A DNA stretch of 64,000 bases, taken from an uncultured Christensenellaceae bacterium. Lineage in GTDB: Bacteria; Bacillota; Clostridia; Christensenellales; Pumilibacteraceae. Shown here piece after piece: positions 35,045-43,516 of the stretch (position 1 is the stretch's first letter; each line of letters opens with the position of its first letter). The stretch covers positions 496,001 to 560,000 of the forward strand of contig CAJULQ010000001.1 of the NCBI GenBank assembly GCA_910587595.1, read 5' to 3'. The notes under the pieces are model-generated. The model was given only the letters and a program-made list of their open reading frames with translations. It was not told the origin of the DNA and ran no database searches. A program made the position numbers and the translations under genes.

Positions 35045-35698
35045 TTACTTGATTAGTGTGGGGTCGTAGTGTTTTTCGAGCGCGTTTACACGCTCCGAAA
35101 GGTCGTTTATAACGCCGATTGCTTTGTTATACTCGGCGGCAAGCGTTTCGTTTGCCGATTTAACGCTTGCAAGTGCCTTTATTAGCTCGTTTTGCCGCTC
35201 GGCGTATTCTTGCGCGGCTTGCTCGGCACTTGCTTTATGGCGCGAAAATTCGGCTTGTAGCGCGTCGAAAGCGTCAAGCAATGCGGCGTACTCCGCGCCG
35301 CGTTTTGCGTGTTCGCGCTCTATGCTTGCGAGCCGTGCATACAGTTCTTTATCGTCCGCGCCGACCGTGATTTGCCATTGCGTTTGCCGAAGCGATAGGA
35401 ACGTGCCGACTTTCAATGTCGGACATTCCCACGTTTGCTCGATTGCTTCGTCGGTTATCTTGCAAACCGTCAAGCCGATGCGTTGCTCTTTTGTAAGCAG
35501 TTGCTTCGGTACTTTCGCCGCGCCGTCCTTTATGCTTGCGCGATACTCCGTACCGCTTTCATCGCGGAATAGCGCGATATATTCGCCCGGCTCGGGCAAA
35601 ATAAAAGACACGGCGAACGTGTCTTTAACATCGCGGAATACGGGCGACGTGTCGGTTATTACTCCGACGCTCGAATTCGGTATAAGCTCGTACTGCAT
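35045..35698 (-). CDS. Phage coiled-coil protein next to XkdX (baseplate/tail-fibre accessory)
   Basis: 217 residues. N-terminal beta-rich part (FAVSFILPEPGEYIALFRDE), then from about residue 120 a long helical region with heptad-like Ala/Glu pattern (LDAFDALQAEFSRHKASAEQ), ending with a hydrophobic tip. The start lies four bases after the XkdX stop. The shape, a beta head plus long coiled coil, recalls tail-fibre chaperones or accessory fibres. I do not recognise a family. Given its nearness to a DGR tail fibre, it may be a partner of the variable protein. Confidence 0.65.
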   Translation of the reverse strand: MQYELIPNSSVGVITDTSPVFRDVKDTFAVSFILPEPGEYIALFRDESGTEYRASIKDGAAKVPKQLLTKEQRIGLTVCKITDEAIEQTWECPTLKVGTFLSLRQTQWQITVGADDKELYARLASIEREHAKRGAEYAALLDAFDALQAEFSRHKASAEQAAQEYAERQNELIKALASVKSANETLAAEYNKAIGVINDLSERVNALEKHYDPTLIK

Positions 35699-35701
35699 CG
35701 G

Positions 35702-35803
35702 TTATTCCTCCAACGCTTTTGCGACTGCATCGCGCCAAAGCTCCGGCACTTGGTCGAGCGTCATTTTTCCGGCGCGTATCAAATCGACATAGATTTTAAC
35801 CAT
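35702..35803 (-). CDS. XkdX-family small phage protein
   Basis: 33 residues, MVKIYVDLIRAGKMTLDQVP then ELWRDAVAKALEE, too short for common ORF callers but with GGAGGG before ATG 35803. The pattern (short basic start, GKMTLDQVPELWRDAV, KALEE) matches XkdX-type proteins, found at the end of tail modules of Bacillus- and Clostridium-type phages. It overlaps the 83-residue gene by eight bases. Function in the virion is not known. Confidence 0.85.
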   Translation of the reverse strand: MVKIYVDLIRAGKMTLDQVPELWRDAVAKALEE

Positions 35804-36047
35804 TGTTTTGCCCTCCCGCTATCAGCGCGGCAAGCTCGGCTATTGCGAGCTTATTGTTGATACTGTCTTGCTTGTGCCACTCGGCTATGGTGTACTGCGT
35901 TTCGTCGTACTCCCAACCGTGAAAGCCGCGCCGCTCGTCGGTATCCGGCTCGTCTACGCGCCGAATGTTTTTGCGCTCGTAGACGGTGGTTTTGCCGAAT
36001 TCCAAATCAAGCGGCCTCTGCTCTTGCGAGCCTCTTACTATTGCCAT
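35796..36047 (-). CDS. Conserved-looking small phage protein between RT and XkdX
   Basis: 83 residues. It has charged N-terminal YERKNIRRVDEPDTDERRGF, then HGWEYDETQYTIAEWHKQDS and a hydrophobic C-terminus. It overlaps the reverse transcriptase stop region by 41 bases, which is unusual, and its stop overlaps XkdX. It is not an Avd-like helical bundle (Avd proteins are about 110-130 residues and more helical). Similar small proteins accompany XkdX in other phages. I infer a tail-assembly role. Confidence 0.7.
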   Translation of the reverse strand: MAIVRGSQEQRPLDLEFGKTTVYERKNIRRVDEPDTDERRGFHGWEYDETQYTIAEWHKQDSINNKLAIAELAALIAGGQNNG

Positions 36048-37071
36048 TTTGACCTCCCAAAAATTTATTGATTGTTTTGTCTTTAAGTCGTGCGCTGTCG
36101 CACCATTTCAAGATACCGCTATACGATCCGACCGTGCTTTGCTCGGACTTTGTAAGCGGCTTGCATTGATTTTTCTTTCGCTGTAACTTTTTCGTCTTTA
36201 TGCACAAATTCTTTTTCGTGCTTGTGCGCAAAAGCGTGTATTTGCCGAAACAGCGATAACCGACAAAATCTATGCCGCGCACGGTTGACGGAAACACTTG
36301 CCAATTCTCTTTGACGGTAAGATTTAGGTTGACCGCCAAATACTCGGAAATTTCGCGCCGCAAATTATGTAGATACTCTTTGCTGTCGCTCAAAATAACG
36401 ATGTCGTCCATATACCGCAAATAATACTTGATGCGCTTTTGCTCTTTCGTCCAATGGTCGAAATACGACAAATAAAAATTGCCGAAATATTGGCTCGTGT
36501 AGCTTCCTATCGGTATGCCTTTCGGGTTTCCTTTGTCGTAGCTGTCAACTATATCGTCCAATAGCCACAGCAAACCTTTGTCTTTGAACTTTCGTCGCAA
36601 TAGCGATTTCAGTATTGTTTTGTCGATATTCGGAAAGAACTTTTTTACGTCGAGCTTTAAGCAATAGCGCGTTCCGCTCGGATCGTCCGTCATATACTGC
36701 CGCAGTTTTTTCAATGCGGCGTGTGTACCGCGCTTCGGTAGTGCCGCATACGTTGTCGGTATTAGGTGCTTGCAAAATATCGGCTCGATAACTTGCAAGA
36801 CTGCCCATTGAATTATCCTATCGGGATAATACGGAAGCTCGGCGATTTCTCGCTGTTTGCCGCTGTCCTCTATCTCGAATAAGTGATATTCGGACGTTGT
36901 ATAGGTCTTATCGATAAGCATTTGCCGTATCTTTGTGCAATACCCCAAAACGTCGCGGTCTACTCGTCGCACGTCTTTATCTCTTGTCTTGCCCTTTCGC
37001 GCGTTTAGATGCGCACGGACAATGTTGTTAATATCCACTATTCTCTCGAATAGGTTGCCGTATCTTTTCAT
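36007..37071 (-). CDS. DGR reverse transcriptase
   Basis: 354 residues from ATG 37071. Catalytic motif A is LKLDVKKFFPN (Asp141), and the active site is YMDD (220-223 in RYMDDIVIL). The GIPIGSYTSQ segment (185-194) has the Gly-xxx-SQ pattern that distinguishes DGR reverse transcriptases from group II intron and retron enzymes. The order VP1, template repeat, RT is classical. It copies the template RNA with adenine infidelity, and the cDNA replaces the variable repeats. No Avd-type accessory gene is visible next to it. It overlaps the next gene by 41 bases. Confidence 0.96.
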   Translation of the reverse strand: MKRYGNLFERIVDINNIVRAHLNARKGKTRDKDVRRVDRDVLGYCTKIRQMLIDKTYTTSEYHLFEIEDSGKQREIAELPYYPDRIIQWAVLQVIEPIFCKHLIPTTYAALPKRGTHAALKKLRQYMTDDPSGTRYCLKLDVKKFFPNIDKTILKSLLRRKFKDKGLLWLLDDIVDSYDKGNPKGIPIGSYTSQYFGNFYLSYFDHWTKEQKRIKYYLRYMDDIVILSDSKEYLHNLRREISEYLAVNLNLTVKENWQVFPSTVRGIDFVGYRCFGKYTLLRTSTKKNLCIKTKKLQRKKNQCKPLTKSEQSTVGSYSGILKWCDSARLKDKTINKFLGGQNGNSKRLARAEAA

Positions 37072-37185
37072 AAGGCTTTTGTGTCCTCTCCGGGCGTTCG
37101 GTTATCCCTACTAACTCGGATATTGAGATTTTTGTATTTTGCCAAGCGGCAAGGCGATTTTTACCAATGTTTTTATTTCAAAAGT

Positions 37186-37300
37186 AAGTGTGTGCCGATA
37201 TTCGGATTCGCATTCGACGTCGAATAATTGCAATTCAGTTGGAACGTGTCCGTATTCGCGTCATTGTCATAATTGCCCCCGAAATTCGGGACATAAGCGG
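37186..37300 (-). repeat. DGR template repeat (TR)
   Basis: 115 bp of non-coding sequence in the 282-bp gap between the variable protein gene and the RT gene. It matches VR1 (37370-37484) with only 18 differences, all at positions where the TR coding strand has A. It matches VR2 (62164-62271) with 24, again all at A. The TR coding strand is rich in AAT/AAC codons (decoded, it starts AYVPNFGGNYDNDANTDTFQ), typical for hypervariable sites. It likely is transcribed as RNA and reverse transcribed. Confidence 0.95.
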
Positions 37301-37353
37301 TTAATCATCGCCCGTAATAATAGCTTGTATAGTGCCGTTTCTTTATGGGCTAT

Positions 37354-38589
37354 CTACCCACAAAAAGTCAAGCGCGCGCCGATAAGCGGATACGCATCCG
37401 ACGTCGAATAATTGCAACCCAGCTGGAACGCGCCCGCATTCGCGCCATTGCCACAATTGCCCCCGAAAAACGGGACATAAGCGGAGTTCCCTATATGACC
37501 ATAGTCGGCATAATAGGTGGTTGTGCTTGCGCCGCCCGTTTTCGGAGTAAACGCCAAAATGTTATCGCCCTCCACGTCTTTGATATACGAATAGCTAACC
37601 GAGCCGTGCCGTGCGTGGCTTTCGTACCCGTCGCCGGTGTCGTTGAAATTTCCGTCGGCTACAAGCACGATATTGTTGCCCGAAACGTAACCGTCTACCC
37701 ATTGATAAAGGTTTCCGTAAAAGTCCTCGATGCCCAAGAACTTGACCGTATCATCTGCGCTTGCGGCGGTGTTCGTGCCGTATGTCATTCCTTTTTCATC
37801 GGTCGCGCCCGTATCGCGGAAATTGCTTGCGCTTGTATATCCTTGCCCGAGCGCCGCTTGGCTGTTTAAGTTTTTGAACATAACGACATACAAAACTTGT
37901 AGCGCGGTCAGCTTGTTGAAAGAAAGTTGCTCATACCCCGCGCCGTTCGCTTGCGCTGCCGTTCGCGCCGCGCCGATCGTGATATTGCCCGTTACGGTTT
38001 TGCCGGTCAACGAACGCAGTTTGTTGTTGCTGTCCTTATATCCCAAGTATGCGCCGATATAGAACTTGTCCTTGCTCTCGCCTTTGTAGCTGAACGCATA
38101 ATCGGTGAAACCCGCCATAAGCGCGTTTGCGATTTTTACCTCGACATAGTTTCCGTTGCGTCCTATCTTGTAGTAGAATTTCGGTATCTCGATCATAACG
38201 TCGCCCGCGTCGCCGCTTTCAATATCTGCGTCCGTACCGTTCTCGAACTGTGCGAAATTGTCGGGGTTTAAGTACCCGACCACCGCGCCGTTTTTGAACA
38301 AGCAAGGGCGTATCGAATTAAACGGATACCGCGTCAGCCAATCGCCACCGTTGAATGCGCCGTTGTTGCCGTGCGCCGCAAGCATACCAACCGCATTATC
38401 GGTATACTCGCAAGCCGTTTCGGGGTTGCTGTCCGTGGTGTCGATGCGAACGCCGTAAACCTCTACCGCGCTAACGCCGGGAGGTCCTTGCTCGCCGCGC
38501 TCGCCCTTTTCCCCACGAGGTCCCGTGTCGCCTTTCTCGCCTTTTTCGCCGCGAGGTCCGATGACGTTTCCCAAGTCAAATTGTGCCAT
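37354..38589 (-). CDS. DGR variable protein 1, tail fibre/receptor-binding protein with lectin-fold C-terminus
   Basis: 411 residues, GGAGG before ATG 38589. It begins with a collagen-like Gly-X-Y stretch (GPRGEKGEKGDTGPRG, residues 11-38). The main domain (about 40-411) is of FGE-sulfatase/C-type lectin-like DGR target type, with YLGYKDSNNKLRSLTG, FEDFYGNLYQW-like and FVPFFGGN elements. The last 40 residues lie in VR1 and end with FQLGCNYSTSDAYPLIGARL. It is directly after a BppU-like baseplate protein, so I infer it is a distal fibre that contacts the host. Codon-level variation should be focused on 13 residues that differ from the TR translation. Confidence 0.93.
   Translation of the reverse strand: MAQFDLGNVIGPRGEKGEKGDTGPRGEKGERGEQGPPGVSAVEVYGVRIDTTDSNPETACEYTDNAVGMLAAHGNNGAFNGGDWLTRYPFNSIRPCLFKNGAVVGYLNPDNFAQFENGTDADIESGDAGDVMIEIPKFYYKIGRNGNYVEVKIANALMAGFTDYAFSYKGESKDKFYIGAYLGYKDSNNKLRSLTGKTVTGNITIGAARTAAQANGAGYEQLSFNKLTALQVLYVVMFKNLNSQAALGQGYTSASNFRDTGATDEKGMTYGTNTAASADDTVKFLGIEDFYGNLYQWVDGYVSGNNIVLVADGNFNDTGDGYESHARHGSVSYSYIKDVEGDNILAFTPKTGGASTTTYYADYGHIGNSAYVPFFGGNCGNGANAGAFQLGCNYSTSDAYPLIGARLTFCG
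37370..37484 (-). repeat. DGR variable repeat 1 (VR1)
   Basis: 115 bp at a constant offset of 184 bp from the TR. Differences at 18 of 115 positions: 13 A-to-G, 4 A-to-T and 1 A-to-C when read on the coding strand, and none at C, G or T of the template. The 3' side on the coding strand ends in GGCGCGCGC, the GC-rich stretch also found in VR2 and likely the initiation-of-mutagenic-homing site. Confidence 0.95.
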
Positions 38590-38608
38590 TTTGTTTTACC
38601 TCCAAAAA

Positions 38609-39865
38609 TTAAAATTCAATGAATAAGTGTCCGTATGTGTCGCTGTCCGCGTCGCGGTCAACGTGCATCGGGTTTTCCTCCCAATCGGGCGACACCAAAT
38701 ACAAATGACCGTCGTCGCGCACTTCCATACGAAAGAAGCCGCTCGGCACGGGTATCAAAACACCCGGGTCGCCCTTGTCGCCTTTATCGCCCTTGTCGCC
38801 CTTTATACCTTGCGCACCCGAAAGGTCGGTAAGGTATTCGTAGGCGGTAGGCTTTTTGATATACAGTTTTGCGTTGTCCGCGTCGTCCACGTTCCCGGTG
38901 TCGATTATAACGAAACCATACAGCGGCACGTCATCCGTTGCGAAGCCCGCATTCATTGCTTCCACGCTCGCGTATGTTTTGCTTATGCGGAAGCCGACAC
39001 CCTCCGGCAAATAGAAATCGAAAACGGGATCGTTTTCCGTTCCTACGTTTACGACTTGCGCTTCACTTTCCGGCGGCAACGTAACCACCTTGCCGACTTT
39101 CACGAAAGCGGGCTTGCCTTGCGGTATCTCAAAATCAAGCACCGCGTCGCTTGCCGTTCCGCTGTTCTCGATTTTCAGCGGCTCATTGTAGCCGACTTGT
39201 TTTACCGTTCCGACCGTCAATTCGCCCGTGTCGCCTTTTTCGCCTTTCAGCTCGTCGAATTTTAGCCGTCCGTCCTCGGTAAGCGATACGTTCGGTGTGC
39301 CGACCTTGTTTGCGTCCGTATTGTCGGGCGGTTGCAATAGCGCGTCCACGCTGTCCTCCAACTGCTCGACTTTTACCGTTATGTCGTTTAACCGCGCCAA
39401 TTCGCCGCCTACGGGGTCAACCGTTTCGCCGCTCGACACGTCGCTGTCGCCCACGTTTACGCGATATACGCCGCTTGCAAGCCGCACAGCGGCTTTATTG
39501 TCGCCGTTTATCTCGGAATAGGTAAACACCATTTCCAAATCGCCCACGGTGTCCGTAAAGGCTTTCGGAAGCGGACACTCGAAAACCATATACTTTGCGT
39601 TTTCGATTTCCGCGTCGTCAACGTAAAGCATATTGTAAATGTCTTTGTTGAACTGCTTGCGGTTGCCGAATTTGTCTACCGTCGAGCGAAATACCGTGCA
39701 TAGCGGACTTGTGGTCGGCGAGCGGTTTTGTGTGTTCGGGACATAGCATTGCAATACCACGAAACCATACCCGCCTTTGTATAACCGCGTTTCGGCTATC
39801 GGTATTGCCGTGCCGCTCGTGCCGAGCTTGACCGATATTCGCCGCAGTTGCTGAATTTCTTGCAT
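38609..39865 (-). CDS. BppU-like baseplate upper / tail fibre protein with collagen-like repeats
   Basis: 418 residues, GGAGG before ATG 39865. The N-terminal 140 residues look like the BppU-type beta domain that docks onto baseplates (MQEIQQLRRISVKLGTSGTA). A coiled coil follows (residues 150-180), then GEKGDTG, beta modules, and GIKGDKGDKGDKGDPG (residues about 350-365), then a compact C-terminal beta domain. It ends 19 bases before variable protein 1. It probably forms the stalk that carries the DGR-diversified fibre. Confidence 0.85.
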   Translation of the reverse strand: MQEIQQLRRISVKLGTSGTAIPIAETRLYKGGYGFVVLQCYVPNTQNRSPTTSPLCTVFRSTVDKFGNRKQFNKDIYNMLYVDDAEIENAKYMVFECPLPKAFTDTVGDLEMVFTYSEINGDNKAAVRLASGVYRVNVGDSDVSSGETVDPVGGELARLNDITVKVEQLEDSVDALLQPPDNTDANKVGTPNVSLTEDGRLKFDELKGEKGDTGELTVGTVKQVGYNEPLKIENSGTASDAVLDFEIPQGKPAFVKVGKVVTLPPESEAQVVNVGTENDPVFDFYLPEGVGFRISKTYASVEAMNAGFATDDVPLYGFVIIDTGNVDDADNAKLYIKKPTAYEYLTDLSGAQGIKGDKGDKGDKGDPGVLIPVPSGFFRMEVRDDGHLYLVSPDWEENPMHVDRDADSDTYGHLFIEF

Positions 39866-39886
39866 AGGAATTACCTCCGTTTTGAT

Positions 39887-39915
39887 TTGACTTTTTTACT
39901 TGTCTTGTGTATAAT
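39887..39915 (+). promoter_or_regulatory. Strong promoter of the reverse-strand phage cassette
   Basis: TTGACT (39887-39892) and TATAAT (39910-39915) with a 17-bp spacer. This is the only strong plus-strand promoter in the phage and drives the small ORF and the membrane protein gene at 40062-40486. Confidence 0.75.
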
Positions 39916-39968
39916 AGTTATATTCTTTTTTTGCTTTCCCGTCCGCGTATATACTGAATGTAGCCATT

Positions 39969-40040
39969 TGGTATACCAATGGTATACCAATGGTATACCC
40001 AGTATAGTATAGTATAGGATAGGTAAGTATAGGATAGGAT
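39969..40040. repeat. Tandem operator-like and 5-bp repeats in the cassette leader
   Basis: Three copies of the palindrome TGGTATACCA in an 11-bp period at 39969, 39980 and 39991 (last base differs in the third), followed by a 5-bp-period tract built of AGTAT/AGGAT units up to about 40040. All lie just downstream of the 39887-39915 promoter, in the transcribed leader. Multiple regulator-binding sites are likely. No iterated spacer pattern of a CRISPR is present. Confidence 0.7.
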
Positions 40041-40061
40041 AATATAAAGAGAGAGCGCTTT

Positions 40062-40157
40062 ATGAAAATACACGCACCATTAAAAGTTATCTATTTTTGC
40101 TCCCTTGCCAACCGTGAAAAATTTTTAGCGCATGCAAAGGAGCGTGGTTGGCGATGA
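40062..40157 (+). CDS. 31-residue leader ORF
   Basis: MKIHAPLKVIYFCSLANREK then FLAHAKERGWR. Its stop overlaps the next ATG (ATGA at 40154), and it follows the promoter and tandem repeats. AAAGAGAGAG precedes the ATG at a plausible spacing. It could be a coupled leader peptide or a small antisense-strand protein. No family recognised. Confidence 0.5.
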   Translation: MKIHAPLKVIYFCSLANREKFLAHAKERGWR

Positions 40158-40486
40158 AAAATACTTTGAAAAAGGTTTTGCTTATCGCTTGGCTTGCGGT
40201 TTGCACCGCCGCGTTTATATACTTTTCTATCGTGCTTATTAAACACACAAGCATAGCAGTCGAGCAACTTTCGTATTATGAAGTACCTAATGCCGCCGAA
40301 ATATTCCCGGGTATGGATATTGAACGCTATGTTGCGGAGCAAACGCAAGGGATCGAGCAAAATATATGTTTGATTGTTTTTATCTTTGTTCTTTACGGCT
40401 CGTTTGTTGCGCTTACCATTCCGAAAATCGTATCTCTTTTTCATAAATCAACCATTGAAAACGGGATAGATATACATACTCGGTAG
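40154..40486 (+). CDS. Small two-span membrane protein on the opposite strand (moron-like)
   Basis: 110 residues from ATG 40154 (an in-frame TTG at 40148 is not needed). Predicted spans near residues 8-28 and 73-93 with an extracellular-type loop between (FPGMDIERYVAEQTQGIEQN). It is the only gene on the plus strand inside the phage late region, has its own promoter and overlaps the tail protein gene end by 39 bases. Such independently promoted inserts in tail modules often encode superinfection immunity or surface modification proteins. That role is an inference. Confidence 0.7.
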   Translation: MKNTLKKVLLIAWLAVCTAAFIYFSIVLIKHTSIAVEQLSYYEVPNAAEIFPGMDIERYVAEQTQGIEQNICLIVFIFVLYGSFVALTIPKIVSLFHKSTIENGIDIHTR

Positions 40487-43400
40487 TTTTCCGTTTGTCG
40501 GTAGCGGCGATATGTTTTTCACAATATATGCGTTTCGATTTCCTTTTTCGCTCTCCTCGTAAAACACGATAGCACGAACTTTCGATAAATCGGTTGCCGC
40601 GCTCGGCGCAAACCGAATTTCGATTGCTCCGTTGGTATTATAAAAATCGTAGCTTACGTTGTCAGCCAAAACGTCCGCCGGCGATATGTTGATATTTTCG
40701 TTGAATAGGCTTTGCGGCTCGCTCAATAAACATACTTTGAGCGAGCTGTCTTTTTGCCCAAATAAATTAGGAAACGTCAAAAAATCGTATTTGTCGGCTT
40801 CGGTCGGGCGGTGCAACAAATTGATTTGATAGTTAAACGACAGTTCCTCGCGGCAGTCCTTATCAAGCGCGATACCGTAATTGTTGCCGCCCGGAACGCG
40901 CACGATACTGTCGCTATCCGGAACGGAAACTATCGCTTGCGGTAGTTTTTGCGTTTGGTCGAAAGTCCAATCGCTTTTAGAAAATAGCTTAAAGCTCATC
41001 AAGTCCGCTCGTCCCATTACGTCAACGTATCGGAACGGCTGCATAGATAAATAGGCATCATCGTTTTTTTCCGTGGTGGAATACTCGTGATCGTCCACAA
41101 AGTCGCCCGCTTTGAAATTGTCTGCCATATCCCAATCAAATACAATTCCGTCGTGTAGCGGAAAATGCAAAAGCGGCACTATACAATCGGCGTGGTCGCT
41201 CGGCTGTTGCGGTGTTACTGCGTTTGGACTTGTTCTGTCAAGCAAGCTCGACGGGAAAAGTTTATCATTGGCAATACCGAAACCGTTGCTGTCGGTATGC
41301 GTTCGCCGTTTATCCGCTTTGAAGCGCGTCCACGCATAATTCGGCATAATCGCCGCGCCTTTGTTGAAAATTAGGTATTTCAAAAAGGCTTGCCATTTTG
41401 TCGGATTTAGGAATTGTGGGGCGGCGGCGTTTTGTGGCTTTGTGGTCGAAAGCTCGAAAAAGTCCATAATGCGTACTTCTCGCCTTATTTTCGACCGCTC
41501 GCTCACCTCGTAGAAGCGCGGCTCGCTCGGTATCGTTACTATGTTCGCAAGCTGATTGAAATTCTTTGAATATGTTACCTTTTGCAATATCACATCGGGA
41601 TAATATTCATTCTCAACCACCGTTACATAATAGTCATCGCCATTGATTGTTACAAGGTCGCCGCTCTCTTTTTCGCTCTCGGCTTCGGCACATTCTTGGC
41701 GTTGATATACGGCATTACCCACGCGAATTAGCTTTCCGAAAAGGTTTGCGGTAAAGCGTTCGCTGTCGATTATCTTGTCTTGTTGCCCGAAATATTGCTC
41801 GTGATGCGGGTATTTTTCGTATGTGCTGTTTTTCATAAAGTTTTGCAAGTCGGGGCGAATTTGCGTTAATCGCAACGTGTCTTGTGTCCTATATTTGACG
41901 TGGAATTTCAACTCGTTATATCGTATTTCATTGGTATTTTTGATTGTCGTACCTTGCCAAACGATTTGCAATATTCTTTTCAATGCCATAGGCAAATCGC
42001 CGTCGCTTTTTCTCGGCGGCACGAAATTCAAACCTTGTATCTTACTATCGCCCAACGTATAATATAACGCCGCGCCCTTGCACGGATATACTTGGTACGG
42101 GTTATCGTTACTCAAAATATCGTATATCGACTTTTCAAATACGTTTTCGAGCGCTGACTTCGTACTCCACGCGCCGCTCGGCAATCGCATAGATATATCA
42201 AAATCCAACAGCTCCGTTATAGCGTATGATAATTGCAATTCGGCGGTATTGTTTGACACAAGGAACGTGCTGTCGCTTGTTTTTGGAACTACCCATTCAT
42301 CGACTACGTTTTGTGGCGAGAATAAATTTGTAACGTAGCTGTCGTACTGCGTGAAAAACTCCGAAAGGTTACGGCTGTTGAAAACCGTAATCTTGTTGCT
42401 CGTATCGTCTTTTTTGCGCGTGTCGCCAAGCTGTTTGAATTTCAAAACAAACCTATCCGTACCGTCGTGTGCAAAATCAAGATACGGTATCGCGTGTATA
42501 TAATATCCGATTTGCAGTAGTACCTCCCACAAATTCTTACTCTCGAATATGGTTTCTTGCATTTTAGCTGTTTTCAGTCGATTATTCCACTCGTCGCTCA
42601 AAACGATTGAATGTTCTAACGACGGTTGCGGAACGCCGAAGCTGTCGTACTCATCAAGGCTTGTTGTGTTGTTGTTTATAACGTGCGTGTCGCACGTTAA
42701 TAAAGCCTTTCGCAAAAGATCGTAGCACGAATATTTAACGCCTTTCGTGATAAGCGCACCGCCGCTCGTAACGACGGAAAAATCTTGATACACAAACGAT
42801 ATGCCCGTTTTGACCGACGTATAATCGACCAAGACGCTTGAATTCGTATATATTTGCCACGAATAGGTGGTTGACGATACTAACCCAATAAATTTGATTT
42901 CTTGCGATCCATACTGCACGGCTTCGTAATAGCTCAACATAGCGTTCGTATTTACGGGGTTTGCCACGCACTCGACAATAAAACGATAACCTTTCCCCGC
43001 TTCGATTTCTTGTTCGGTAAGCGCTTGCGCGGTTATTGTGATGTTTTTGGAATTCGTATCTTGCTGAACGCTTGCAAGTGCGCTTGTCGTTGTATAGTAA
43101 TTCGACCAACTGCCCGCGTTTTTGGAGCTTTTGCTTGCGGTACTGCTCGAAATTCTACGCAAATATGCCGTGCCGCCCGACGCATAATATACGGCATTAT
43201 CGGCGTTTGGAATACTTGTTGCGCCGCTGTAAAATGTAGCGTAAACGGTGCGCGTATTCGGTACGGTTTCGTAGCGGTACATACCCGTTTCCAACATCTC
43301 GACTTTTCGGGTTTCCTCTCGGTATACGGTTGTTTTGACGTTCATCTCGAAAAGTGTAGTCCACCCGCCGCCCGACGATAAACAGCCTTTGCAATGCAAT

Positions 43401-43516
43401 CGCGGCGTTTTGAAAGTAACCGACAACGGCAATGCGGCGTTTTGGTATAAATTCACTTTTTCCAATTCGTCGGTGTCCGTCCAAACATATTGATATGAAT
43501 TCTTAAAAGAAGCCAT
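40448..43516 (-). CDS. Large tail/baseplate protein
   Basis: 1,022 residues, GGAGG before ATG 43516, start overlapping the upstream stop (TAATG). Long, mostly beta-rich with no catalytic motif I can name. Position after the distal-tail-like protein and before the BppU-like baseplate protein fits a tail-associated hub or fibre-carrying protein. It contains no obvious lysin or peptidase motif (no NlpC/P60, SLT or amidase signature). Function inferred from location only. Confidence 0.75.
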   Translation of the reverse strand: MASFKNSYQYVWTDTDELEKVNLYQNAALPLSVTFKTPRLHCKGCLSSGGGWTTLFEMNVKTTVYREETRKVEMLETGMYRYETVPNTRTVYATFYSGATSIPNADNAVYYASGGTAYLRRISSSTASKSSKNAGSWSNYYTTTSALASVQQDTNSKNITITAQALTEQEIEAGKGYRFIVECVANPVNTNAMLSYYEAVQYGSQEIKFIGLVSSTTYSWQIYTNSSVLVDYTSVKTGISFVYQDFSVVTSGGALITKGVKYSCYDLLRKALLTCDTHVINNNTTSLDEYDSFGVPQPSLEHSIVLSDEWNNRLKTAKMQETIFESKNLWEVLLQIGYYIHAIPYLDFAHDGTDRFVLKFKQLGDTRKKDDTSNKITVFNSRNLSEFFTQYDSYVTNLFSPQNVVDEWVVPKTSDSTFLVSNNTAELQLSYAITELLDFDISMRLPSGAWSTKSALENVFEKSIYDILSNDNPYQVYPCKGAALYYTLGDSKIQGLNFVPPRKSDGDLPMALKRILQIVWQGTTIKNTNEIRYNELKFHVKYRTQDTLRLTQIRPDLQNFMKNSTYEKYPHHEQYFGQQDKIIDSERFTANLFGKLIRVGNAVYQRQECAEAESEKESGDLVTINGDDYYVTVVENEYYPDVILQKVTYSKNFNQLANIVTIPSEPRFYEVSERSKIRREVRIMDFFELSTTKPQNAAAPQFLNPTKWQAFLKYLIFNKGAAIMPNYAWTRFKADKRRTHTDSNGFGIANDKLFPSSLLDRTSPNAVTPQQPSDHADCIVPLLHFPLHDGIVFDWDMADNFKAGDFVDDHEYSTTEKNDDAYLSMQPFRYVDVMGRADLMSFKLFSKSDWTFDQTQKLPQAIVSVPDSDSIVRVPGGNNYGIALDKDCREELSFNYQINLLHRPTEADKYDFLTFPNLFGQKDSSLKVCLLSEPQSLFNENINISPADVLADNVSYDFYNTNGAIEIRFAPSAATDLSKVRAIVFYEESEKGNRNAYIVKNISPLPTNGKLPSMYIYPVFNG

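Noticed and set aside
37335..37366. Hairpin TGGG-N7-CCCA after the VP1 stop as the DGR cruciform
   Set aside because: The stem is only four bases and no matching hairpin is seen after VR2, so the evidence is too weak.
39965..40045. Tandem repeats resembling a CRISPR array or iterons
   Set aside because: Units are 5 and 11 bp with no unique spacers of 25-45 bp and no cas genes; operator-like arrangement explains them better.
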